Origin: Bacteroidota bacterium
Lineage (GTDB): Bacteria > Bacteroidota > Bacteroidia > Sphingobacteriales > Sphingobacteriaceae
Direction of reading: 5' to 3'
Assembly (NCBI GenBank): GCA_029851965.1
Contig: JARKUW010000119.1
Location: 1-33,608, forward strand
Length of the DNA: 33,608 nt
Numbering within the stretch: position 1 is the stretch's first letter; each line of letters starts with the position of its first letter. This document shows positions 8,132 to 16,296 of this stretch, piece by piece. Both the position numbers and the translations under genes were made by a program. The notes beneath the pieces were generated by a model that had not been told where the DNA came from, did no database searches, and was given only the letters and a program-made list of their open reading frames with translations.

Positions 8132-9223
8132 ATGCCGCCGCTGCCTGTAAAAATACTATACATCGACGACGAAGAGAACAATCTCTTTGCTTTTAAAGCA
8201 ACTTTCCGGAGGCAGTATGAGATCTACACCGCAATTTCCGCGGCAGAAGGGATGAAAATTCTGGAAAATGTAGAAATGAATGTTGTCATTGCCGATCAGA
8301 AGATGCCCGGGATGACCGGTGTTCAATTCTTTAAGCACATCAAAGACAAATTCCCCGACCCCGTCCGCATTCTTTTAACCGGATATACCGATATCGAGGC
8401 ACTCGCTGATGCCATCAATCATGGAGATATCTACCGGTACATTACCAAACCATGGAGTGACCTGGAACTACACAACACCATAAAAAACGCTTACGATTCT
8501 TATAAGACCAAAATCGACCTTAGAAACAAGGTTGCCGAGCTGGAGAAAACCAATGATGAGCTGAATCGCTTTATTTACAGCATTTCTCATGAACTCAGGG
8601 CACCCCTGGTATCGGTCATCGGTATCGTAAATCTGGTTAAAATGGAGGAATTGTACGAGTCAAGCGGTGAGTACTGGAGCCTCATTGAAACCTGTTCCAA
8701 TAAACTCGACTACTATATCCAAAAAACGCTTCAATATTATAAGAACAACAAAACAGCCGCAGAAAACACGTCAGTCGACTTTTCTAAGTTGATTGCCGAA
8801 CTGATCAGCCTATATTCCTATACAGATAAGGAAACTAAATTTAATATCGATATCGATCAAAGCCAGGAATTTATTGGAGATGCCTTCCGTATAGAAGTTA
8901 TTTTAGGTAATCTGATCAACAACGCAATAAAATATCAAAAGGCCACAGAGGTAAACAAGAAAGTAAATATCGAGGTTAAGGTAAACCCAATGAACGCCGA
9001 AATCTCTATCAGTGACAATGGAATGGGGATCCTTAACGAACACCTGGAGAAGATCTTTACTCAATTTTTCAAGAGTAAGAATCACCACGGAAGTGGCCTT
9101 GGCTTGTTTATTGTAAAGGAAGCACTAAACAAAATCAACGGTAGAATATCTGTAAGTTCAGACCTTCATGTAGGTACAACTTTTAAAATCTCAATTCCGA
9201 ATGCTAGAGCACACTCCGAGTAA
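8132..9223 (+). CDS. Response regulator-histidine kinase hybrid (REC-HisKA-HATPase)
   Basis: This 363-residue cytoplasmic protein has an N-terminal receiver (D12/D13 in YIDDE, phosphoacceptor D55 in IADQKMPG, LLTGY and TKPW). A short coiled coil (LRNKVAELEKTNDELNRF) leads to a HisKA domain with H153 in SISHELRAP, and then a HATPase domain (NLINNAIKY, DNGMGI, GSGLGLFIV). Receiver-first kinases let one histidine kinase control a second one by phosphorylating its input domain. The gene begins three bases after the upstream kinase stop. The receiver is strikingly like the stand-alone receiver at 3532. The last 23 bases overlap the next gene. Confidence 0.92.
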   Translation: MPPLPVKILYIDDEENNLFAFKATFRRQYEIYTAISAAEGMKILENVEMNVVIADQKMPGMTGVQFFKHIKDKFPDPVRILLTGYTDIEALADAINHGDIYRYITKPWSDLELHNTIKNAYDSYKTKIDLRNKVAELEKTNDELNRFIYSISHELRAPLVSVIGIVNLVKMEELYESSGEYWSLIETCSNKLDYYIQKTLQYYKNNKTAAENTSVDFSKLIAELISLYSYTDKETKFNIDIDQSQEFIGDAFRIEVILGNLINNAIKYQKATEVNKKVNIEVKVNPMNAEISISDNGMGILNEHLEKIFTQFFKSKNHHGSGLGLFIVKEALNKINGRISVSSDLHVGTTFKISIPNARAHSE

Positions 9224-9611
9224 CAATAAGGTAATGCTTATTGATGATAATGCGATTGATCTGAAAATCAATTCCAAGATCATTTCCATTACCGGTCATT
9301 TTGAACAGGTAATTACCTGTTTGTCTGCTGAGTCTGCCTTAGCACATCTGCACGGCTGTCTCGATGCATCATTTCCGTTCCCGGAACTCATTCTTCTCGA
9401 CATTCAAATGCCGGAAATGAGCGGCTTCGAATTTTTGGAACAGTACAAACGCTTCCCTGACATATATAAGTCACAATGTACAATAGCCATGTTGTCTTCA
9501 ACACTTGACTTTGGTGACATCAAACGTGCAGAGGCAAATGTATACGTAGCCAAGCTGTTGAAAAAACCCTTGAATCCAGCGGATCTACAAGCACTTATAG
9601 CGAAGCTGTAG
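9201..9611 (+). CDS. CheY-like single-domain response regulator
   Basis: This 136-residue receiver has MLIDDN (D15/D16), phosphoacceptor D67 in LLDIQMPEMSG, a serine pair at the Thr switch position (MLSS, about 99-100) and KKP near residue 122. There is no output domain. Its start lies 23 bases inside the hybrid kinase gene, so translation is coupled. It differs from the two DQ[RK]MP-type receivers in the locus and may be the phosphoacceptor for the hybrid kinase. Because it lacks an output domain, the final target of the pathway is not visible here. Confidence 0.9.
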   Translation: MLEHTPSNNKVMLIDDNAIDLKINSKIISITGHFEQVITCLSAESALAHLHGCLDASFPFPELILLDIQMPEMSGFEFLEQYKRFPDIYKSQCTIAMLSSTLDFGDIKRAEANVYVAKLLKKPLNPADLQALIAKL

Positions 9612-9633
9612 CCGCACGATTAACTTCTTTCCT

Positions 9634-10239
9634 TTATTTCTTCCGTACTGCGATTTCTACCCTCCGGTTTTTCTGCCGGCCTGCTTTCGTATCATTCGAC
9701 GCAATTGGTTCTGCTTCGCCTACCGGATTTAGCGAGATTTGACCGGCCGGAATCTTGGTATTTTGGAGTATCCAGTTGCGAACGGCCTCTGCGCGGCGTT
9801 CCGCAAGTTTTTTGTTCGTTGCTGCATCTCCTGAAGCATCGGCATATCCATAAATACGAATCTCACCATTTGGAAACCGCTTCTCCGCAGAGCGCATGAT
9901 CTTCCCGATTTTCTCCACTGCTGCCGGCTTAATTGTGGTGTCACCAACATCGAAAACAATCGTTTCATCTAAGCTATAGACGGCGAGCTGGTCATTTCCC
10001 CTCACCGAAAGGTTGGTATCTTTCAGTTCATCAAATGACTCATCCGGAAGGTTCGGCTCAACACCTGTCCAGTGGTTATTGATGGTACTTTCAATTGTTG
10101 AAGAATCACTCGCGGCTTCTGCTGTCACTTCTGTATTCCGTTTGCTGAATACATAAAATCCAATGAGAATGAGGATAAGAAGAACGATCAACCAAATGAT
10201 CCAGTTGTTTCGTTTGGGTGAATTGGTTTCGTTGGCCAT
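9634..10239 (-). CDS. Membrane-anchored OmpA-family (peptidoglycan-binding) protein
   Basis: The 201-residue protein has a short cytoplasmic N-terminus (MANETNSPKRNN) and one membrane helix (WIIWLIVLLILILIGFYVF). An acidic linker leads to an OmpA/MotB C-terminal domain (about residues 90-200). The domain shows TIVFDVGDTTIKPAA, IYGYADASGD, LAERRAEAVRNWI and KNRRVEIAVR, so the Asp and Arg that hold diaminopimelate in the family are kept. There is no lipobox or cleavable signal, so it is probably held in the inner membrane with the domain reaching the peptidoglycan, as in MotB-like anchors. It converges on the receiver gene with a 22-base gap and is preceded by the repeat-bearing region. Confidence 0.88.
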   Translation of the reverse strand: MANETNSPKRNNWIIWLIVLLILILIGFYVFSKRNTEVTAEAASDSSTIESTINNHWTGVEPNLPDESFDELKDTNLSVRGNDQLAVYSLDETIVFDVGDTTIKPAAVEKIGKIMRSAEKRFPNGEIRIYGYADASGDAATNKKLAERRAEAVRNWILQNTKIPAGQISLNPVGEAEPIASNDTKAGRQKNRRVEIAVRKK

Positions 10240-10655
10240 GGGTTAAAGATTTGGTAGTTAAAAAACAACGGCAGTTCGGTATTGTTTTCAGACGGCCTCA
10301 ACTTTACGCGGCTGGGCCTTGTTCGCCGCAGTAAAACAGGCGCTGTTCTCCTGGGCGGCAAACTGCACTTTTCAGCTGTGGAAAGCAGCCGTGATTCAGC
10401 TGCAATTTACCCGCACCTTATCCGCAGGATACAGGGATTTTGTCCGGGTAAGGTGCGGGTAAGGTGCGGGTAGGGTCCCTGCAAAGTGGGTGTAAGTTTA
10501 CAACGTTTTAAACGCAAGTTGTGGCCTTGTCTATGCCTTGCATTTACACGGAAAATAAGCATCAAATAAGGGGAAAATGATTCGTTAAGCATGGGCACCG
10601 GAACCTTGCCTTGCTGCTGTAAATTGGTCCGGGGATCCGGGAAAAGAAACGTTGG
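10240..10655. other. 416-base stretch without a convincing gene; contains repeats
   Basis: This is the only gene-free region above 300 bases. The two 63-codon frames in the ORF track (10282-10473 plus, 10407-10598 minus) overlap each other, run through the repeat, and have no recognisable family. The left half (10280-10400) is richer in G+C than neighbouring intergenic DNA and holds two CAGCTG sites. The centre holds the inverted and tandem repeat listed separately. The right half (10500-10650) is A-rich and then GC-rich, with a small CCGGGGATCCGG symmetry at about 10629-10640. The region could contain a dispersed intergenic repeat or a small RNA; neither can be shown here. Confidence 0.6.
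10408..10473. repeat. Inverted repeat with an 11-bp tandem repeat
   Basis: TACCCGCACCTTATCC (10408-10423) pairs with GGGTAAGGTGCGGGTA (10446-10461), 15 of 16 positions, around a 22-base loop. The right arm is also a tandem array: GGGTAAGGTGC twice (10446-10467), then a partial third unit GGGTAGGG. The left arm has only one unit, so two hairpin registers are possible. No T-run follows, so a simple terminator is unlikely. Confidence 0.75.
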
Positions 10656-11417
10656 TTAGATTTCGAAAGAAAGGGTATCGAATGCCAGCTGCACACCTTC
10701 GGGAAGTTGATGCTGTACCACTTCATGGAAGCCCAGATTGTGGCTGATGTGGGTCAGGTAGGTTACATCGGCTTTTATCTTCGCCGCAAAGTCAAGTGCC
10801 TCCTGCAAGTTAAAGTGTGAAATGTGATTCTCCCGCTGCAAGGCGTTTATAACCAGCACCTTTGTGCCCTTAATCTTCTCCACAGAGGCCTCAGATATTG
10901 TCTTTGCATCCGTGATGTACGTAAAGTCGCCGATGCGATAGCCAAGAATTGGCAGTTTGTAGTGCATCACTTCTATCGGTGTTATTGAAGTGTTGCCAAT
11001 GGAAAAAGGTTCCCCATTGATTCGGTGAAGAACAATTCGCGGCAATCCGAAGTACGGCAGGTCTGAAAAGATGTATGAAAATTCCTTCTTTAAAGCGGTT
11101 TCTACGCGTTGATCAGCATAGACTGCGATATCCTTGTTCAGCAGATAGTTAAATGGCCTGATGTCATCTAAGCCAGCCACGTGATCCTTATGTTCATGTG
11201 TAAAGACAATGGCATCCAGATCCTTTACGCCAGCCCGAAGCATTTGATATCTGAAATCAGGCCCGGAGTCAATGACAAAGGTCTTGTCTTCGGTCTCCAC
11301 CATCACGGAGGTCCGCAACCTCTTGTTCTTAGGGTCCTCAGATGTACAAACTTCACAAGTGCAAGTAATGACAGGGATTCCCTGCGATGTTCCGGTGCCT
11401 AAGAATGTGATTTTCAA
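10656..11417 (-). CDS. Metallo-beta-lactamase-fold hydrolase, PhnP-like
   Basis: The 253-residue protein opens with MKITFLGTGTSQGIPVITCTCEVC, the usual start of PhnP-type MBL phosphodiesterases, including a cysteine pair (C21, C24) that can bind structural zinc. The metal-binding motif is THEHKDH (H74, H76, D78, H79). Later ligands are plausible in MHYKLP, YITDAKT (Asp) and THISHNLG (His). Relatives cleave cyclic phosphodiesters such as phosphoribosyl 1,2-cyclic phosphate. No phn genes are nearby, so the substrate here is open. It lies 20 bases after lolA and is probably the last gene of the ftsK-lolA transcript. Confidence 0.88.
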   Translation of the reverse strand: MKITFLGTGTSQGIPVITCTCEVCTSEDPKNKRLRTSVMVETEDKTFVIDSGPDFRYQMLRAGVKDLDAIVFTHEHKDHVAGLDDIRPFNYLLNKDIAVYADQRVETALKKEFSYIFSDLPYFGLPRIVLHRINGEPFSIGNTSITPIEVMHYKLPILGYRIGDFTYITDAKTISEASVEKIKGTKVLVINALQRENHISHFNLQEALDFAAKIKADVTYLTHISHNLGFHEVVQHQLPEGVQLAFDTLSFEI

Positions 11418-11437
11418 ATTGGGCTGCTGGTTTATGT

Positions 11438-12088
11438 TTATCTTAAATCTACGACCTCTACCCCCGGGAACTTCTTGGCGTCAAAAACGAAAGTGGATTC
11501 CGGAATATTGGCAGTAGGTGAAAATGTGTTAATTGCGTAGGTGTAGTTACTTCCGTTCTTGTCAAATATCAGGACGCTGGAGATCTGTTTCGCAGCCTTA
11601 TCTATGCTAAGACGGATCTTGTAGTATGACTTTTTCGTATCCACCGGCGATAGGTCGATCATCTGGTATACCTTAGCTCCTGCTTTGCGTTCGCCGGTGT
11701 ACAGGTATTTAAAGCCCTTTTCATACATGGTAAATACCTGAGCCGGGTTTAGCGCATCGTCCGTCGTGCCGGCTTTACTTACCTGTACTTCCTGATCGCC
11801 TTTCAGGTAAGTCCACTGGGTTTTGCCATCACTGATGATATCTTTGTCGGACATAGACACCTTGTATTTGTTCGCCACTGCATTCACATACAATGTACCC
11901 TTCTGGCTCTCGTTTACATTTGCAGCCTTGTTCTGTATGCTAAAGGTAAAGTCTGTTTTAATCGTTTTATAGGAGCGATACTTTTTGCTGACCTGGGCAA
12001 GGATTGATTTGGCCTGTGGATCGGTTTGCGCGGAGGCCATGGAGCAGAGGCCGGTTAGTATAAGTATGCAGGATATTATTCTTCTCAT
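11438..12088 (-). CDS. lolA: LolA-like outer-membrane lipoprotein carrier protein
   Basis: The 216-residue protein has a signal peptide (MRRIISCILILTGLCSMASAQ) and a LolA/LolB-fold body rich in alternating beta strands: IKTDFTFSIQNK, GTLYVNAVANKYKVSM, ISDGKTQWTYL, and AAKQISSVLIFDKNGSNYTYAIN. LolA ferries lipoproteins from the LolCDE transporter across the periplasm. Bacteroidota members are diverged and typically lie directly downstream of ftsK, as here (3-base gap), which supports the call. LolB is not visible, and most Bacteroidota appear to lack it. Confidence 0.87.
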   Translation of the reverse strand: MRRIISCILILTGLCSMASAQTDPQAKSILAQVSKKYRSYKTIKTDFTFSIQNKAANVNESQKGTLYVNAVANKYKVSMSDKDIISDGKTQWTYLKGDQEVQVSKAGTTDDALNPAQVFTMYEKGFKYLYTGERKAGAKVYQMIDLSPVDTKKSYYKIRLSIDKAAKQISSVLIFDKNGSNYTYAINTFSPTANIPESTFVFDAKKFPGVEVVDLR

Positions 12089-12091
12089 TAA

Positions 12092-14677
12092 TTAGCTATT
12101 TTGATCCAGGTTGTTCAAGAACTGTTCCAAAGCGTAGTCATCTGGCAGTAAAACTTCCCTGGCTTTGCTGCCTTCGAACGGTCCAACTACCCCTGCCGCT
12201 TCCAGCTGGTCAATGATTCTTCCAGCCCGGTTGTAGCCGAGCTTAAGCTTGCGCTGGATGAGTGACGTAGATCCCTGCTGATGCATGACAATCAGCCTTG
12301 CCGCATCTTCAAACATCGAATCCCGTTCCGAAGCACTGAATTCCAGTTTGGCATTGTCAGCAGCCTCATCTACGTATTCAGGAAGCTGGTATGCTTCCGG
12401 ATAGCCACGCTGATTCCCGATAAATTCAGAGATCCGGTCTACCTCCGGCGTGTCTACAAATGCACACTGCAAACGGATAAGGTCGTTTCCGGTGGAAAGC
12501 AGCATATCCCCGCGGCCAATCAGCTGATCGGCACCGCCGCTGTCCAGAATGGTTCTCGAGTCAATTTTGGACAATACCCGGAAGGCAAGCCTGGCGGGGA
12601 AGTTGGCCTTTATCGTACCGGTAATGATGTTCACGGATGGACGCTGGGTGGCGAGCACCAGGTGTATGCCCACGGCACGTGCCAGCTGGGCGAGCCTTGC
12701 AATCGGTGTTTCCACTTCCTTACCTGCGGTCATCATTAAATCTGCAAATTCATCAACGATAAGCACGATGTATGGCAGGAAACGGTGTGAATTATTCGGG
12801 TTCAGCCTGCGCTTGATGAACTTCTCGTTGTACTCCTTAAGATTTCGCACTTGAGCATCTTTGAGCAGATCGTAACGCTGATCCATCTCTATACACAGGG
12901 AATTTAGAGTTGTAATTACCTTTTTCGTATCTGTAATGATTGCATCAGCCTCGCCAGGAAGTTTGGCTAAGAAATGGCGTTCAATTTTGTTGAACAGGGT
13001 TAACTCCACCTTTTTAGGATCCACCAGTACAAACTTCAACTGCGAAGGATGCTTCTTATAAAGCAGGGAAACCAGAATGGCATTGATACCGACAGACTTA
13101 CCCTGTCCGGTCGCACCAGCAACCAGTAGGTGAGGCATTTTCGAGAGGTCGGCGATATAGACCTCGTTCGAAATGGTTTTGCCCAACGCAATTGGAAGGT
13201 CCATCTGGGTCTGCTGGAACTTCTCTGTAGCCAGAATACTGCGCATAGAGACCATTTCGGGATGTAAGTTCGGTACCTCGATACCAATGGTACCCTTTCC
13301 GGGCATTGGCGCAATGATACGGATTCCAAGCGCAGCAAGACTCAACGCGATATCATCCTCCAGATTTTTAATTTTGGAAATGCGGACGCCCGGTGCCGGG
13401 ATAATCTCGTACAGGGTAACGGTTGGCCCGATGGTGGCCTTGATCTTATCAATTTCTATATTGTAGTGATTCAGCGTCTCGACAATTTTATTCTTGTTTG
13501 CTTCAAGCTCATTTGCATCAACAGAAATCTTATGCCCGCCATGGTTCTCCAGAAGGTCGAGGTGCGGATATTTATAGCTGGCCAGATCCAATGTCGGGTC
13601 GTAAGTGCCAAATTGTTCCACCAGTTCTTCAGATTTCTTTTCATCCTCCGTTTTCTCGATGGTTAATTCAGGAACAGGTTTAACAGCTTCTACCGCTACC
13701 GCGGTGTCAAACTTCTCATTTGGCCTAAGTGCCGGGGAAGTTCCAACTGTTGGAGAGAGCACAATCGGCACGTTCGTCAGGTTTGCTGCCAGAGGCACGG
13801 GCGGAAGAACCGCAACATCCAACTCCTGCTCCGAAGCTCTGGAAGGCGTAACAACCAGGTTTTGTTCCCGTTTTTTCTGCGTATTCTTTCTTTCAGATAA
13901 GTTGAACTCTACAGGTTGCGAAGGTATTTCATTTTCAACCGTAACACGTGGAGGTTCATCAGCAACAGCCACTTCCTTTGGCTGGCGTGTCGGTATTTTA
14001 AAATCGATGTTGTAGGCTACGATCAGGATGGTGAGCGCCAAAAAGGCAAGCAGGCCCCCAACGCCGGCATATCCGATCTGTGCAACAAGGATCAGGTTCG
14101 TCCAGTAACCGAACTCCCCTTCCAGAAAATGCGGCGCATCTGAGAAAAAAGAGTGTGAGAACCCGAAGGTTAAAGAAAGGAACAACAGAAAGAATAAGCT
14201 GTAGCCAAAAGTTTTCTCGAGGGAGAAGATGGTGACCTTAAACAGCAGGCGGTATCCGATGACGAAGAAAACGAAGATGAATAAGAAAGAAGCCACGCCA
14301 AACCACTCATAGATGAACTGATGGGCCAGCAGCGCACCGAATTTACCCAGCCAGTTCTGTACGACCGGCGCAATATGAAGGTCTTTAAGTTCGTCGTATG
14401 TTTTGAAGAGGTTTCCCCATCCCCCATTGGCATCGATCACATAGCTGTGGTCGTCTTCCCAGGTGAACAAATAGGACGTAAATGCGATAAGAAAGTACAG
14501 CGAAAGGATTAGAAAGAATAAACCGGCGATCTTGATAAATCTTCCATCGGCGAAATTGAACGAGGGCAGCTGTTCAAACCGTGCTCTTGGACCCTTGGCG
14601 GATGGTCTGGAAAATTGCTTTTCCCCGGATTCGTTTTTGAATGAATTAGACTTAAATTGGTTTGCCTTTAACGCCAT
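12092..14677 (-). CDS. ftsK: DNA translocase FtsK/SpoIIIE
   Basis: This 861-residue protein pumps chromosomal DNA at the division septum. The N-terminus has a basic leader and several membrane helices (about residues 50-220, including FIKIAGLFFLILSLYFLIAF). A Pro/Glu/Val-rich linker follows (about 225-345), then the alpha and beta motor domains with Walker A GATGQGKS (G521-S528, K527) and Walker B VLIVDEFADL. The C-terminal winged-helix gamma domain (GSTSLIQRKLKLGYNRAGRI) reads oriented KOPS-like sites in other bacteria. The length fits Bacteroidota FtsK. The cell-division and lipoprotein-carrier genes share a transcript. Confidence 0.97.
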   Translation of the reverse strand: MALKANQFKSNSFKNESGEKQFSRPSAKGPRARFEQLPSFNFADGRFIKIAGLFFLILSLYFLIAFTSYLFTWEDDHSYVIDANGGWGNLFKTYDELKDLHIAPVVQNWLGKFGALLAHQFIYEWFGVASFLFIFVFFVIGYRLLFKVTIFSLEKTFGYSLFFLLFLSLTFGFSHSFFSDAPHFLEGEFGYWTNLILVAQIGYAGVGGLLAFLALTILIVAYNIDFKIPTRQPKEVAVADEPPRVTVENEIPSQPVEFNLSERKNTQKKREQNLVVTPSRASEQELDVAVLPPVPLAANLTNVPIVLSPTVGTSPALRPNEKFDTAVAVEAVKPVPELTIEKTEDEKKSEELVEQFGTYDPTLDLASYKYPHLDLLENHGGHKISVDANELEANKNKIVETLNHYNIEIDKIKATIGPTVTLYEIIPAPGVRISKIKNLEDDIALSLAALGIRIIAPMPGKGTIGIEVPNLHPEMVSMRSILATEKFQQTQMDLPIALGKTISNEVYIADLSKMPHLLVAGATGQGKSVGINAILVSLLYKKHPSQLKFVLVDPKKVELTLFNKIERHFLAKLPGEADAIITDTKKVITTLNSLCIEMDQRYDLLKDAQVRNLKEYNEKFIKRRLNPNNSHRFLPYIVLIVDEFADLMMTAGKEVETPIARLAQLARAVGIHLVLATQRPSVNIITGTIKANFPARLAFRVLSKIDSRTILDSGGADQLIGRGDMLLSTGNDLIRLQCAFVDTPEVDRISEFIGNQRGYPEAYQLPEYVDEAADNAKLEFSASERDSMFEDAARLIVMHQQGSTSLIQRKLKLGYNRAGRIIDQLEAAGVVGPFEGSKAREVLLPDDYALEQFLNNLDQNS

Positions 14678-14703
14678 TGTAGGTTACAAGTATTAATAAT
14701 CAA

Positions 14704-14711
14704 CAAATATA
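14704..14711 (-). promoter_or_regulatory. Perfect -7 box upstream of ftsK
   Basis: On the minus strand TATATTTG matches the Bacteroidota -7 consensus TAnnTTTG in all fixed positions, 26 bases ahead of the ftsK ATG. No TTTG is found at the expected -33 distance, so the call rests on the -7 element alone. Confidence 0.4.
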
Positions 14712-14755
14712 AAATATATACTTGTATGTGTTGAGTTATTATGGCCTCAATATAT

Positions 14756-14977
14756 TTAAACGTCCCATATCCGCAGGCGAATTCGCTTGATGTAATGGCG
14801 GACGTCCAGTACCAACGCGGCCAGCACATAAAAAATTATAGGGAACCCTACGGCCAGAAAGGACGAGTAGATGAAAAACAGACGGATCTTGCTGGTGGAA
14901 ATGTTAAATTTATCTGCAATGTAAGTACAAACGCCAAAACTCCGCTTCTCGAAATACGTGATGATCTTCTGGTACAT
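14756..14977 (-). CDS. PspC-domain small membrane protein
   Basis: This 73-residue protein matches the PspC domain in length and pattern. A basic N-terminus with FGVCTYIADKFNISTSKIRLFF leads into one strong helix (FLAVGFPIIFYVLAALVLDV) and a basic tail. PspC proteins take part in envelope-stress responses, but stand-alone copies in Bacteroidota are uncharacterised. The start lies one base after the stop of the DUF2851 gene, so the two are co-translated. The minus-strand reading is preferred to the overlapping plus-strand ORF 14741-14998, which shows no family features. Confidence 0.85.
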   Translation of the reverse strand: MYQKIITYFEKRSFGVCTYIADKFNISTSKIRLFFIYSSFLAVGFPIIFYVLAALVLDVRHYIKRIRLRIWDV

Positions 14978-14978
14978 T

Positions 14979-16259
14979 TTACTTTCTTAAAATTTTAATT
15001 CCAATACCACAATTTAAACATTTTTTCTGAGTGCAATAGCTTTTATTTAGTTGGAGCAGTGCCTGTGAATCGTAAGCATTTTCAATTTTAATGCCGGATT
15101 CCCTATATCGCTGAATAATGTTGTTTTTTTCTGGATGTAACTGTGCTAAGAAACTGAATGCCTGATCCATAAAGGCGGTCTGACCCATGTGTTTTCCGTA
15201 GGAAAACAGCAGCAGGCATACCGTGTTGATGATAATGTTTTCTACGGAAAGTTTTCCGAGCTGGGTTTGTACCGCCGTGGTTCTGGAAGTAAAATGATAG
15301 TGATTTCTCCAGTACGAGTGTACGGGAAGATGTTCAAAGCAGGCCCTTACCGTTTCGAGGTCTTTCGCGTTGAGTAATCTGGAGAATAGGTGTTGCGATT
15401 TAATCATCAGGCCTGCGAACTGTGCCAGCCGCAGGGTTGGAAAACTTGCCGGACGCATCCGCAGAAACTTCCATATGGAAACATCTATGGGATGGAGACT
15501 GAATTTCTTTCTGAGGAATTCATATTCCGCTTTCATTTGTGCGGGATAACTGTCCTGAAAAGGGCCAGTCAGAAAGCCGGCTTGTCCGAAAATCAGTGCC
15601 TCCAGCTGGAGCGGGTTATCTTTATACCGGTCGAGGAGCTGGTGGTCGAGCGCGTTGGCAAGCATTTCAAAAGGGGTGCTGTTAACCTTAAATCCGAAGC
15701 TTCTGGCCAGCAAAAAATACATGGTCGCATTCCAGCTGCCTTTATTTTGCTCCAGGATGGACAGCACATCAAGGTACTTTTGTTCGAAACGCTCGACAAG
15801 GACACCGGATAAAGAGCTGATGATTATCATGGGTTCAACTGCTGCAATCTGGTTTTCACAGGGAAAAGCCGCTTTCGACGACAGAAGTACATGGTACCGG
15901 TCGAACACCAGCGGCGATGATATATGCTTCAGAACCAGGGTGGGAATCTCCGTTCCGTCCACCCGGTATACCGAAGTATCCTGTTCGTAAACCACATGAA
16001 GCACGACATTGTCGTACGCGCGGTTGCTGCTGTGTCCGTGAAGAAGCCAGTCGGACGACTTGACATGAATTTCAATGTTTCCCACCCAGCTTGTTGAACC
16101 AATTCTAAGTTTGGCGTTGAAGAAGTCCGGGCCGGCATGTTTGTTCTGGAGCCCGGGCTGGATGATGACCAGGGGCTCTCCGGAACTACAATGGAGCTGA
16201 TTTGTGGTAAATAGCCGAAATTGCCAGATAAAGCTGAGTAAGTCTTCCTTTAATACCAT
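14979..16259 (-). CDS. DUF2851 family protein
   Basis: The 426-residue protein has the conserved opening of DUF2851: KEDLLSFIWQFRLF, QPGLQNKHAGPDFFNAKLRIG, then WVGNIEIHVKSSDWLLHGH. The acidic and basic residues in GPDFFNAK and GNIEIH..SDW resemble nuclease-fold active sites. The family is widespread in Bacteroidota and has no established function that I know of. The rest is mostly helical (about residues 150-390). The end carries a cysteine cluster, CTQKKCLNCGIG, which could bind a metal. It is cytoplasmic, with no signal peptide. It is followed after one base by the PspC gene and preceded by pyrF with a 37-base gap. Confidence 0.88.
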   Translation of the reverse strand: MVLKEDLLSFIWQFRLFTTNQLHCSSGEPLVIIQPGLQNKHAGPDFFNAKLRIGSTSWVGNIEIHVKSSDWLLHGHSSNRAYDNVVLHVVYEQDTSVYRVDGTEIPTLVLKHISSPLVFDRYHVLLSSKAAFPCENQIAAVEPMIIISSLSGVLVERFEQKYLDVLSILEQNKGSWNATMYFLLARSFGFKVNSTPFEMLANALDHQLLDRYKDNPLQLEALIFGQAGFLTGPFQDSYPAQMKAEYEFLRKKFSLHPIDVSIWKFLRMRPASFPTLRLAQFAGLMIKSQHLFSRLLNAKDLETVRACFEHLPVHSYWRNHYHFTSRTTAVQTQLGKLSVENIIINTVCLLLFSYGKHMGQTAFMDQAFSFLAQLHPEKNNIIQRYRESGIKIENAYDSQALLQLNKSYCTQKKCLNCGIGIKILRK

Positions 16260-16296
16260 GATTAAAGTTAGCGCAGCGAAAAGGATTGGTGTTAAA

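Noticed and set aside
10282-10598. Two 63-codon ORFs in the 10.4-kb gap
   Set aside because: They overlap on opposite strands and run through the inverted/tandem repeat; the encoded peptides show no recognisable domain.
10540-10640. Possible riboswitch-like sequence (short GC-rich motifs near GCATGGGCACCGG)
   Set aside because: No conserved riboswitch core could be matched, and the downstream minus-strand gene is not oriented for control by it.
13605-14143. Plus-strand ORFs antisense to the ftsK linker, such as 13605-14015
   Set aside because: These are shadows of the low-complexity FtsK linker; the Ser/Thr-rich composition mirrors its codons.
14741-14998. 85-codon plus-strand ORF opposite the PspC gene
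   Set aside because: The minus-strand PspC protein matches its family and is coupled to DUF2851; this ORF has no features.
15390-15812. 140-codon plus-strand ORF
   Set aside because: It is fully antisense to the DUF2851 gene, which carries the recognisable motifs.
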